A DNA stretch of 64,000 nucleotides, taken from contig WFOS01000073.1 in assembly GCA_015487975.1 (NCBI GenBank), forward strand, positions 1 through 64,000, written 5' to 3'. Made by a program: the position numbers and the translations under genes. The DNA is from Ardenticatena sp. GTDB taxonomy: Bacteria; Chloroflexota; Anaerolineae; Ardenticatenales; Ardenticatenaceae. Below the pieces are notes generated by a model that had not been told where the DNA came from, searched no databases, and saw only the letters and a list, made by a program, of their open reading frames with translations. Below are positions 26,366-35,581 of this stretch, piece after piece. Positions within the stretch are counted from its first letter, which is position 1. Every line of letters begins with the position of its first letter.

Positions 26366-27583
26366 ATGAGCCTGTCCATCGATGAACAAGTGCGCCTGCT
26401 CATGCAGGGGACGCAATTTGGCGACGAACAGACCCGTAAACGCATGGAATCTGAATTGCGCGAACGGCTTGCCGAAGGGCGCCCGCTGCGGGTCTACCTG
26501 GGGGTTGACCCCACTGCACCAGACCTGCATCTTGGCCATACCGTGCCTATGCGCAAGCTCGCACAGTTCCAGCAATTGGGGCATACTGCCATCTTCTTGA
26601 TTGGTGATTTTACCGCGTTGATTGGAGACCCCAGCGACAAAGACAAAACGCGCCCTCAATTGACGCCCGAGCAGGTGCAGGCGAACGTCAGAACCTACAC
26701 CACACAGGCGTTCAAAATCCTCGACCCCGAACGTACCATCATCCGCTACAACAGCGAGTGGCACAAGACACTCACCTTTGCCGATGTCATCAAGTTGGCG
26801 AGTCATTTCACCGTTGCACAGTTCCTTGAACGCGACAATTTTGCGAAACGCTACGCAAAAGGCGACCCCATCTACCTGCATGAATTCTTCTATGCGCTCA
26901 TGCAGGGATACGACGCAGTCATGCTCGAAGCTGACGTGCAATTGGGGGGGACCGACCAGACCTTCAATATTCTGGCGGGGCGCAAATTGCAGGAAGTGTT
27001 TGGGCAGAAACCCCAAATCATGCTGACCACAGCCATTTTGCCGGGTACGGATGGGCAGATGAAAATGTCCAAGAGCCTTGGCAATGCCATTCCGGTGGAT
27101 ACGACGCCCGAAGACATGTATGGCAAGCTCATGAGCATTCCCGACCATGTCATGCGCACGTACTTCGAATTGCTGAGCACGCTTAGCCCGTCGGAGATCG
27201 ACGCCATCTTTGCCGACCTGGAAGCCGGGCGTCGTCATCCGCGCGATGTGAAGATGTTGCTCGCCCGCAACGTAACGGCTATTTTCCATGGTGAAGACGG
27301 TGCCCGTCGTGGCGAAGAGCACTTCGTGACAGTGTTCCAGCAACGTGAATTGCCCGATGAAATGCCGCGCCATCCATTGCCCGAACCCAAAAACATCATT
27401 GACCTCATCGTCGAACTTGGTTTGGCGCCCAGCAAAAGCGAAGCCCGCCGACTCGTTCAACAAGGCGGCGTGCGCTTGGATGGTGAGCGCATTACCGAGA
27501 TCGATTACACCGTACAACCGGATGGCTCTTCCCACGTCTTGCGTGTTGGCAAACGCAAGTTTGTCGAACTGGTGCCTGCATGA
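26366..27583 (+). CDS. tyrS: Tyrosyl-tRNA synthetase
   Basis: VDPTAPDLHLGHTVPMRKL (HIGH), KMSKSLGN (KMSKS), C-terminal S4-like domain. Confidence 0.93.
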   Translation: MSLSIDEQVRLLMQGTQFGDEQTRKRMESELRERLAEGRPLRVYLGVDPTAPDLHLGHTVPMRKLAQFQQLGHTAIFLIGDFTALIGDPSDKDKTRPQLTPEQVQANVRTYTTQAFKILDPERTIIRYNSEWHKTLTFADVIKLASHFTVAQFLERDNFAKRYAKGDPIYLHEFFYALMQGYDAVMLEADVQLGGTDQTFNILAGRKLQEVFGQKPQIMLTTAILPGTDGQMKMSKSLGNAIPVDTTPEDMYGKLMSIPDHVMRTYFELLSTLSPSEIDAIFADLEAGRRHPRDVKMLLARNVTAIFHGEDGARRGEEHFVTVFQQRELPDEMPRHPLPEPKNIIDLIVELGLAPSKSEARRLVQQGGVRLDGERITEIDYTVQPDGSSHVLRVGKRKFVELVPA

Positions 27584-28392
27584 GCCGCCAACGCCTCAGC
27601 CGCGAGGACGTGCTGAATTTGCTCGAACGTATCGCCGAGGGTGATGAAGCCGCCTTGCAGGCGCTCCTCGCTTTCGTCGAAGGCGAAGGCGCTGCCACAC
27701 GGGTGCTTCTGCTCGAAGCGCTGGCCGAAGAAGACGAAGAAACCATGCTCGAAGCCGTCTTGCTGACACTCTCCGGCGAGGGGTTGCCGCAACATGCCCC
27801 CCTCGCCGACGATTTCACCCCCTCGCCGCACATCGAATCTTTGCGCGACCCCGATTTTGCCACCCGCTTGCAGGCTGTGCGCCGCCTTATCGCCGATCCC
27901 GACCCGCGTGCCGTGCCAGCGCTGGTGGCATTGCTGGCCGAAGAGAGCATTGTCGCGGGCGAAGCCGCCGAAGCACTGATCCGCTTGGGGACACATGTCG
28001 TACCGGCCATGATAGATGCCTTGCAGAGCGCAAACGCTCAGGTGCGCCGCCTGGCTGCGCGTGTGCTCAGCCAAACCGCCGATGAACGCGCGATCCCTGC
28101 GCTCTTGGATGCCCTTGTCGATGGGCATTCGGGGGTGCGCTGGCTTGCTGCGGAAGCGTTGGTGCATATTGGCGTTGCCGTCGTGGAACCGTTGTTGGTC
28201 TCTTTAGCGACGACGCCACCACACGCCTGGCGTACCGAACGCGCCTATCATGTTCTGCACAAATTGCAAGGTGGCAACGAGGCGCAAACCGCTTGGTTGC
28301 GCCAGAGCGCCGCGATTCTCAAACGCACACGCCGTGCCGACCTGGCGTTGACTGCACGTCGCTTGTTGAACGAATGGCGGCAGCTGCAATGA
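27580..28392 (+). CDS. HEAT repeat protein
   Basis: Repeated RxxAVRRLI..DPRAVPALVALL / VRRLAARVLSQTADERAIPALLDAL units; ATGA overlap with tyrS. Confidence 0.82.
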   Translation: MSRQRLSREDVLNLLERIAEGDEAALQALLAFVEGEGAATRVLLLEALAEEDEETMLEAVLLTLSGEGLPQHAPLADDFTPSPHIESLRDPDFATRLQAVRRLIADPDPRAVPALVALLAEESIVAGEAAEALIRLGTHVVPAMIDALQSANAQVRRLAARVLSQTADERAIPALLDALVDGHSGVRWLAAEALVHIGVAVVEPLLVSLATTPPHAWRTERAYHVLHKLQGGNEAQTAWLRQSAAILKRTRRADLALTARRLLNEWRQLQ

Positions 28393-29270
28393 GGATCCAA
28401 CTTTCCAAAGTCATGCTCATCGATGGGCATTCGCTGGCATTTCGTGCATTCTATGCCATTCCACCTTCATTTTGCGACCCCACTGGCCGCCCAAGCAACC
28501 TCATCTATGGCTTCCTGATGATGCTCTTTCGTCTCGTCGCCGAAGAGCAGCCCGATGCCGTGGCGGTCGTTTTCGACAAAGCCCACTCATTCCGCGAATC
28601 TCTCTACCCGGCCTACAAAGCCGGACGTCAGGCACTCGATCCGGCAATTGCCGAACAGGTGGAACGCCTGATTCCTTTGATCGAAGTCGTGGACATTCCC
28701 ATCTACATTGCCGAAGGTTACGAAGCCGATGACGTACTGGCAACGCTCACACGCCAGATTGTGGAAAAAAGCGATGCACATGTGCTCATCGTCAGCGGCG
28801 ATCGTGATATGTTTGCGCTTTTGAGTGCACGTGTGAATGTGCTTTACCCGACGCGCTCCATTCGAAAAGCCGAACGCTATACCCCTGCACGCCTGTTTGA
28901 ACGTTGGCGCATTCGCCCCGAGCAGGTGGCCGACTTCAAGGCGCTGGTCGGCGACCCCAGCGACAACATCCCCGGCGTGCGGGGCATTGGCGAAAAAACC
29001 GCCGCTCGGCTTTTGCAACACTACCCTACCCTCGACGCCATCTACGCTCATCTCGACGATCTGACGCCTGCTTTGCGCCGCAAACTCGAAGCCGGATGCG
29101 ATGCTGCGTGGCTCAGCCTGCAACTGGCCCGTTTGGTGGATGACGTACCCGGCATCGTGTATGATTTCGACCGCCCTGGCTTGCTGTATGACCCTGCCAT
29201 AGTGGATGAGCACTTTTCGGCATTGGGCTCGCGCAGTGTGCGGGAAGCCATACCACCGCCACGCCGCTGA
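28389..29270 (+). CDS. Stand-alone 5'-3' exonuclease (Pol I exonuclease-type/FEN family)
   Basis: LIDGHSLAFRAFYA, VVFDKAHSFRESLYPAYKAGR, YEADDVLATL, SGDRDMFAL, GDPSDNIPGVRGIGEKTAARLL. Confidence 0.9.
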   Translation: MRIQLSKVMLIDGHSLAFRAFYAIPPSFCDPTGRPSNLIYGFLMMLFRLVAEEQPDAVAVVFDKAHSFRESLYPAYKAGRQALDPAIAEQVERLIPLIEVVDIPIYIAEGYEADDVLATLTRQIVEKSDAHVLIVSGDRDMFALLSARVNVLYPTRSIRKAERYTPARLFERWRIRPEQVADFKALVGDPSDNIPGVRGIGEKTAARLLQHYPTLDAIYAHLDDLTPALRRKLEAGCDAAWLSLQLARLVDDVPGIVYDFDRPGLLYDPAIVDEHFSALGSRSVREAIPPPRR

Positions 29271-29310
29271 ACAAACCAAAAGCCCCGGAACGCTTTGGCT
29301 GCTTTGCGCG

Positions 29311-29373
29311 CGGTACGGCCAGGAAGGGGTCGGGGGTGAGCCAGGGGCCGGCGATTGGGTCGTCGTAGCGCGC
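29311..29373 (-). pseudogene. Remnant of RHS/YD-repeat core domain
   Basis: - strand reads ARYDDPIAGPWLTPDPFLAVP, resembling RHS core (ARYYDPxxGRWLTPDP); no start or extended ORF. Confidence 0.45.
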
Positions 29374-29691
29374 TGGAAGGGGCTGTACTACGGTACATCT
29401 CCCAGATGCGTCGCACCTGCCTGTTCACGTGACGCCCAACATAGCTGCTGGCAAAGGGGGGAGACCGTGCTTTTCAATTGATCAGATGCACCACTCATTG
29501 ACCAATCGGTTTGCCTGTTTCTTTCCCCTTTGGTCATTTTGGCGCACCGCACGGTGTTTCTTTCGTGCAGTAGGCGCAGTTTGGTGAATTTCAGAGGTGA
29601 ACGTCAGGCCGCTGGCTTCTTTGCAGGTGGCTCTTTTGCAGTACAATGCAATCCAGGACCCCACACGGTCAGGCAGAAGAGGAGGATCGCA

Positions 29692-31335
29692 ATGACCGAT
29701 ACACTTCATCACCCGCTAGCAACCGAGAGCCAACCAGTGCCCGAACCATCCAATCGGCTTGCGAGCCACAATCCCGCCACCGGAGCAGTGTTGGGCTACG
29801 TTTCACTCATGACACCGGAAGAATTGCACGCAACCATCGAAACCGCCGCGGATGCCGCACGCATTTGGGGGCAGACCTCGCATGCGAGCCGACGCTCCTA
29901 CTTACAGCGATTGCGTCGTGTCTTGTTGCAAGAGAGCGATGCGCTGGCGCAATTGATTGCGTCTGAACAGGGGAAAACGCCCGGCGAAGCCTATGTGACC
30001 GAAATTTTCCCATCGCTTGCCTACCTCAAATGGTTGGAGCGTGATGGGCTGAACCAGTTACGCACACGTAAGGTTTCCCCCAGCCATCCCGTCTTTGGCA
30101 GGAAGCGCATGTATTACCGCTATGACCCACTTGGCGTCATTGGCATCATTGCTCCCTGGAATTACCCCTTTGGCATTCCTTTCATGCAGATGGCAGCGGC
30201 ATTGGCAGCGGGCAACACGCTGATTGTCAAACCATCACCATTCACGCCCCTCGTGGGGCAGAAAATCGCCACTCTCTGCCGCGAAGCCGAACTCCCGGCG
30301 GGCGTCGTCAACGTGGTACACGTGCGCGATGAACATGCCCCGTTGATTGTGCAACATCCCTTGATCGACAAAATCATCTTCACCGGCAGCGTTGCGACGG
30401 GGCGCAACGTCATGGCAACCGCCGCGGCGGGACCCAAGGATGTGGTGCTCGAACTCGGGGGAAAAGATGTTGCCATTGTCGCCTACGATGCCGATCTCGA
30501 CCGCGCGATTCCAGGCATCACGTGGATGGCGATGGAAAATGCCGGGCAAACCTGCGCCTCGGTTGAAATCGCGTTGGTGCACCGAGCAGTGTATGAGACG
30601 TTTGTGGATGGCGTCGTGGACATTGTCCGTGGCCTGCGCGTAGGCAACCCGCTCGATCCGGATACAGATGTTGGCCCGTTGAGTAACGAACGTCAGTTGC
30701 AGATCGTGGAAGAACAGGTGCAAGATGCGCTTGCCAAAGGGGCGCGGGCGCTGGTTGGGGGGCATCGGCTGGATGGGCCGGGCTCCTTCTTCGCGCCGAC
30801 CGTACTGGTGGATGTCACGCCGGAGATGCGCATTGTGCAGGAAGAAACGTTCGGGCCGGTGCTGGTGGTGATGCCCGTATCGAGCATCGAGGAGGCGATC
30901 GCGTTCGTCGATGCTTTGCCCTTTGGCCTAACGGCGAGCGTGTGGACACAAAGCCCGGTGCTGGCGCATGAAGTCGCGGCGCGATTGAAAGTAGGCGGTG
31001 TCAATGTGAACGACCACGCCTGCCAATGGGGCGAACCGAAAGCGACATGGGGGGGCATCAAGTCGAGTGGCTTTGGGCGTGTGATTGGCCCCTACGGGTT
31101 GCTCGAGCTGGTCAATGTCAAGTTCGTGACCGAAGAGTATCGCGAAAAAGCCATCGAAGCCTGGTGGTATCCTTACGACAAAAACGTGCCACAGCTCATG
31201 TCGGATTTTGCACAGGCATTGTATGGGCCGCTCGTCAGACGTCCGGTTGCTATGCTTAAGCTCATGCTCAATCGGCGGGCGCGTGAGCGTGTCGATTTCG
31301 TGGCATATCTGCGTCATTGGCGTACCTGGTTCTAA
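29692..31335 (+). CDS. Aldehyde dehydrogenase family protein (succinate-semialdehyde dehydrogenase-like)
   Basis: GIIAPWNYPF, FTGSVATGR, LELGGKD, NAGQTCASVE motifs. Confidence 0.92.
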   Translation: MTDTLHHPLATESQPVPEPSNRLASHNPATGAVLGYVSLMTPEELHATIETAADAARIWGQTSHASRRSYLQRLRRVLLQESDALAQLIASEQGKTPGEAYVTEIFPSLAYLKWLERDGLNQLRTRKVSPSHPVFGRKRMYYRYDPLGVIGIIAPWNYPFGIPFMQMAAALAAGNTLIVKPSPFTPLVGQKIATLCREAELPAGVVNVVHVRDEHAPLIVQHPLIDKIIFTGSVATGRNVMATAAAGPKDVVLELGGKDVAIVAYDADLDRAIPGITWMAMENAGQTCASVEIALVHRAVYETFVDGVVDIVRGLRVGNPLDPDTDVGPLSNERQLQIVEEQVQDALAKGARALVGGHRLDGPGSFFAPTVLVDVTPEMRIVQEETFGPVLVVMPVSSIEEAIAFVDALPFGLTASVWTQSPVLAHEVAARLKVGGVNVNDHACQWGEPKATWGGIKSSGFGRVIGPYGLLELVNVKFVTEEYREKAIEAWWYPYDKNVPQLMSDFAQALYGPLVRRPVAMLKLMLNRRARERVDFVAYLRHWRTWF

Positions 31336-31349
31336 CGACGCGGAACGTG

Positions 31350-31407
31350 CGCTTCAGCCGCAGCGCCGAAGCAAGTGAGGCGAACGAAGGCGCTGTCGGC
31401 TGAAGCG
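31350..31407. repeat. Long imperfect inverted repeat between convergent genes
   Basis: CGCTTCAGCCGCAGCGCC ... GGCGCTGtCGGCTGAAGCG; 18-bp arms with 1-nt bulge, 21-nt loop. Confidence 0.85.
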
Positions 31408-31439
31408 ATCGTTGGGTGACACCGTACAACGATACATTT

Positions 31440-32216
31440 TCAACGATAGGCATAGAGAAGACCTAAATAGTCATGCACAGGGTTCGTCGTAATCCTGGTC
31501 CGAAATCCTCTTTGGTGGAGGTAATCCACCAAATCTGCATGCGAAAATGCAGTAAAGCCATCGTGATATTCCAAACAGATATGGCCAATCCTCTCCAAGG
31601 TGCTAGAGCTCGCATTGAACAAAACTTCGAACTCACACCCTTCGCAATCTATCTTCAGGAAATCGCAGTACGCTAGACCATTCGATTCGAATACCTCATC
31701 CAAAGAAATTCCTCGTACCTCAGTTGTGGCTACACCAACAGGGGAATCGTTATGTGTGGTCGTATGTTGTACAGCTTCACCAGTGGCGGCAAGGAGCATC
31801 TTTCCAGATTCTGCGCCTACCGCCATTTGAAAAGCCGTCACATTACTCACTCTATTCAAGTTCAGATTCTCTTGTAGCAGGCGAAACGATTCCGGAAATG
31901 GTTCGAAAGCGAAAACTCGACAATTCGGATTCTCTTTTGCCACGAGAATAGAAAAATCACCAATTCCGGCGCCTATGTCTACTACCGTCCAACCGTCTTC
32001 GATCTTGATACTACTGGCTTCATAGAGACGATCGAGACACGTTTCCTTGACAATCCAAACGTCCATTAGACCACGCACCTTGAATTTGTAACCAGATCGC
32101 AAGGTGATGATACTTGACTGTTTGCGCACAGTCAGTGCAGGCAGCATATACCAGTTTTCAACCTGCATCAGCAAAGTTATGATGGAAGAGAAGTAATACT
32201 GGATACGACGCATCAT
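31440..32216 (-). CDS. FkbM family methyltransferase
   Basis: VVDIGAGIGDFSILVAKENPNCRVFAFEPFPESFRLLQENLNLN...FLKIDCEGCEFEVLF. Confidence 0.9.
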   Translation of the reverse strand: MMRRIQYYFSSIITLLMQVENWYMLPALTVRKQSSIITLRSGYKFKVRGLMDVWIVKETCLDRLYEASSIKIEDGWTVVDIGAGIGDFSILVAKENPNCRVFAFEPFPESFRLLQENLNLNRVSNVTAFQMAVGAESGKMLLAATGEAVQHTTTHNDSPVGVATTEVRGISLDEVFESNGLAYCDFLKIDCEGCEFEVLFNASSSTLERIGHICLEYHDGFTAFSHADLVDYLHQRGFRTRITTNPVHDYLGLLYAYR

Positions 32217-32233
32217 AGTACGTCTCTCCTTTC

Positions 32234-34663
32234 TTATTGACATGGTGCTGCTGGGTCGAGGGCAAGTGCAGGTTCGACAAAATACTTCCACCAGTCACCT
32301 GCGACCTTATCAGGGCCACAACTGGCGTTGGATGGCAAGTGTCTAAACCAGTACTCTAGATAGCCGATCCAGTTGCAACTCCATGCAGAGCAGTCGATAG
32401 GTTTGGCTGTCTCAGCGGGGTCACCTAAATTAGGATAATTTACAAAGTCGTCGCAATTCGAAAGGACGGGGATGGAGTTGGTGTAATCGTAATCATTGTT
32501 TCCGTTAGGGGGATAATGAACATTCCCGCATCCACTGTAAAAATAGTCGGGCGACAAAGCTTTTACCAAGGCAAATCTCTCCCAATTGTGTGCAGTCCTG
32601 TTTTGTTGCCAATCACCATAAACCTGTGTCATGGTCGCTTCGGTACGATGACCGAAATTGTGAATAGCACTATCAATATGACGTTCTGGGCTTGGCCCCA
32701 TTATGGGGATCAACCGATTGCAGTCGTAGGGTTCTGGTACTGGTGGGGAATTGTACCAATAGGCATCAGGGCCAACAAGTGTGGACTCGTAAAAACCAAA
32801 GTAGGGACCATTGTAGATCCACACTTCATCTATCTCACCTCGGTTGGCTTTACCGCAGATGTCAAAGTTAGGCGAGTTGACTATCACATTGTAATCTACT
32901 GTGTCTGGGGTGTGCGGTGGGTTCTGCCCGTTGATGACCGCTAGGTACTCTTCCTCAGTATAACGAAAACCGTCTATTTTCACAGGCCATCCATCGGTAA
33001 CGATTGTCGTGTAGACAATTGTATAATTGAGTCTACCACCTGTAACTCGCCTGAAAAAATCTGTAGTCTCCCGAGTGAGATCGCTATAGTCATTCCAGCC
33101 CAAATAATTGCTCAAATATTGTCCGTTGCTCAAAATTGGATCATATACGATCACATAAACTTTACGATGAAAAGTTTCGACTGGCATGTATGAACGCATA
33201 ATAAGCGGCATGGAAACCTGGTACGACAGCGTTGCAGTATACGCCCAAGTCTCATTGAATCTAATCAAGTCGCTATTCTTCCAGTACCCCCCTCCAAAGA
33301 ACAAAATTCTGTTCTTTTGCTGGTCGAAGACCAAGGGCATTTCTTTTCTCGGGGAAGGCGTTTGAGTAGTTGTTATCTGCTGCCAAGTTGTTCCATCGTA
33401 CTCCCAAGTGTCGGTAAACAACCCGTTCTCGTCTTCTCCCCCAAACAAAACTATGACCCCTCGAGTGCTATCATAAGTCATGTTGTGATTGTGCCTTGCC
33501 GGCGGCGACTGAGCAGGGATAACCTTGCGCCAAGTGGAACCGTCATATTCCCATGTATCACCCAGAACCATGTCATCACTATCCAAACCACCGAACAATA
33601 CGACGACTCCACGTTGTTCATCATAGGCCATTGAGTGATGATACCGCCCGGATGGCCTCTGGGGTGTGGTCACTTGGTACCATGTCCCATTGTATTCCCA
33701 TGTATCATCAAGACGAGAGCCCGTACTGCTGTAACCACCGAACAGAACCGCGACATTGCGACGAGAATCAAATACCATCGCATGTGAATCACGTCGCGGC
33801 GGGGACACGGCTGTGTTGACTTGCAACCATGTCGTACTGTCATATTCCCAAGTATCGCTGAGATAACCACCAGCACCCAAGCCACCAAAGAGAACTACTC
33901 GTCTGCGATTGGAATCATACACAAGAGCCTGGTCAATATTTGCTCTGCCTGGTGGCGATTGAGAAGGAACAATTTGCGTCCAGTCTACTCCGTCGAACTC
34001 CCACGTATCACTTAGACGCGAAAATCCCGTGTTGTCACCTCCGAAAAGGACCGCAACGCTGCGAGAACTATTATACGCAAGACCGTGTGTGTACCTGGCA
34101 GAAGGAGCATTGTCTGTGATGATCTGCCTCCAATTCGCCTGATCCACTGATCCATAGACTCGATCGATAGGCTTTGAGGACGCAATCGACATCGGTGATC
34201 TGATAGTAAGTACAGTGTTGTCAGGTAGAAAGGTCATCTTCACACGACCAAGATTTGGCTTCCCAAATCTCGCTAGTAGAGGGTAGATCCTGTTTGCCAA
34301 TTCCTGATGATCTGTAGCGGTCATATTCCTTTCAGTGTTTATTTCTATATCAAAGTCAATACCCAATGGAACAAACGTACCACATGAATCAGTCTCACCG
34401 TAACTCCGAGCATAAACCGAAGCATCTATTCTTATGCGATCAAGCTCTTGACGAACCGATTTGGCAATCTCCGGTTGTGAATGCCCATTGACCCATCTCC
34501 ATCCATCACCAGGACGGCAAGACGTGGTTTCAGTAGAAGGCGTAGCTTCTGGCAATGAAGCGGGGATCTTCATCTCACTTGGCCGTGACGCTACTTTTCG
34601 CCCCCCAACCAAAATCACCAACAATGTAAGTATTGGAACCAAGCGATGTTTGATAACAGTCAT
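32234..34663 (-). CDS. Secreted kelch-repeat protein with additional C-terminal domain
   Basis: Six repeats of type DTWEYDGxTWxQxxxxxSPxxRxxHxMxYDxxRxxVVLFGG; N-terminal signal/anchor; C-terminal IHNFGHRTEAT motif. Confidence 0.85.
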   Translation of the reverse strand: MTVIKHRLVPILTLLVILVGGRKVASRPSEMKIPASLPEATPSTETTSCRPGDGWRWVNGHSQPEIAKSVRQELDRIRIDASVYARSYGETDSCGTFVPLGIDFDIEINTERNMTATDHQELANRIYPLLARFGKPNLGRVKMTFLPDNTVLTIRSPMSIASSKPIDRVYGSVDQANWRQIITDNAPSARYTHGLAYNSSRSVAVLFGGDNTGFSRLSDTWEFDGVDWTQIVPSQSPPGRANIDQALVYDSNRRRVVLFGGLGAGGYLSDTWEYDSTTWLQVNTAVSPPRRDSHAMVFDSRRNVAVLFGGYSSTGSRLDDTWEYNGTWYQVTTPQRPSGRYHHSMAYDEQRGVVVLFGGLDSDDMVLGDTWEYDGSTWRKVIPAQSPPARHNHNMTYDSTRGVIVLFGGEDENGLFTDTWEYDGTTWQQITTTQTPSPRKEMPLVFDQQKNRILFFGGGYWKNSDLIRFNETWAYTATLSYQVSMPLIMRSYMPVETFHRKVYVIVYDPILSNGQYLSNYLGWNDYSDLTRETTDFFRRVTGGRLNYTIVYTTIVTDGWPVKIDGFRYTEEEYLAVINGQNPPHTPDTVDYNVIVNSPNFDICGKANRGEIDEVWIYNGPYFGFYESTLVGPDAYWYNSPPVPEPYDCNRLIPIMGPSPERHIDSAIHNFGHRTEATMTQVYGDWQQNRTAHNWERFALVKALSPDYFYSGCGNVHYPPNGNNDYDYTNSIPVLSNCDDFVNYPNLGDPAETAKPIDCSAWSCNWIGYLEYWFRHLPSNASCGPDKVAGDWWKYFVEPALALDPAAPCQ

Positions 34664-34736
34664 CGGGCTTATATGGACCTCCCATTCGTCTCCGAAATGC
34701 TGTCGACCACATAATAGCCAGCTAACGTGTCTATTG

Positions 34737-34771
34737 AGCACCTGCCAGGCCAATTGCGCCCGGCAGGTGCT
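34737..34771 (-). terminator. Hairpin downstream of PIG-L gene
   Basis: AGCACCTGCC...GGCAGGTGCT. Confidence 0.6.
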
Positions 34772-34774
34772 TCG

Positions 34775-35491
34775 TCATCCTTGCAGCACGATGCGGCGGA
34801 ACCGCTCCGCATAGCGATAGACCGAGCCGGCAGCATGCTCACGACTACGCGCTTCGATGCGTTCGCGCAACGTGGCGGGGTCACCGATTTGGCTTTCGTG
34901 TGCCAGCAGGGCTCGAATTTTCCGGTCGAGCACAGGTTCGATATCCACCCAAAAATTTGGTTCGTTGGTTGGCGTCATGAACACATCCAGCACTGTGTGT
35001 GGTGCCAACCCTTCGGCTTCGTGTTCGGGAAAATTGAGGCGATCGCGGGCAAGGGGGAAGATGGCATCGAGTGCGGTATCGCCTACGGCGCGATGGTCGG
35101 GGTGATTGATACGCCGGTTCCCAATGAAGCGGGCGGTGGGGTCATGCGTCACCACCACGTCGGGGCGGTACAGGCGAATCAGGCGTACCAGGTCGCGCCG
35201 CAGTTCGATGGTGTTGTAAACCTCGCCGTCAGGGTAGCCCAGGAAGATGCATTCTTTCACACCGAGAAGGCGTGCCGCTTCGCGTTGCTCATGTTCACGG
35301 ATGCGTACAAGCCGCTCCCAGGTCATCTCCGGGTCGCCAGAGCCCTTGCTGCCATCGGTCACGATCACGTAGGTTATGTCGGCACCGGCCTCTGCCCAAC
35401 GGGCAATGGTGCCACCAGCGCAAAATTCAGGGTCGTCAGGATGGGCCACGATCACCAAAACTCGCTCGGGCGAGGGAAACGTGCTCCACAT
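34775..35491 (-). CDS. PIG-L/LmbE family deacetylase
   Basis: LVIVAHPDDPEFCAGGTIARWAEAGADITYVIVTDGSKGS; HPDHRAVG. Confidence 0.92.
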   Translation of the reverse strand: MWSTFPSPERVLVIVAHPDDPEFCAGGTIARWAEAGADITYVIVTDGSKGSGDPEMTWERLVRIREHEQREAARLLGVKECIFLGYPDGEVYNTIELRRDLVRLIRLYRPDVVVTHDPTARFIGNRRINHPDHRAVGDTALDAIFPLARDRLNFPEHEAEGLAPHTVLDVFMTPTNEPNFWVDIEPVLDRKIRALLAHESQIGDPATLRERIEARSREHAAGSVYRYAERFRRIVLQG

Positions 35492-35581
35492 GGCTGATTG
35501 CCTCCCTTATTTTCATTGACATAAACACTCTCCGACATCGTGCATGCACCGGAGAATGTTGCGCTTTCGTCGAGAGAGCAT

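Noticed and set aside
26312-27535. 407-aa minus-strand ORF
   Set aside because: Antisense of tyrS
33317-34814. Small plus-strand ORFs across the kelch gene
   Set aside because: Opposite strand of a well-supported repeat protein; no independent support
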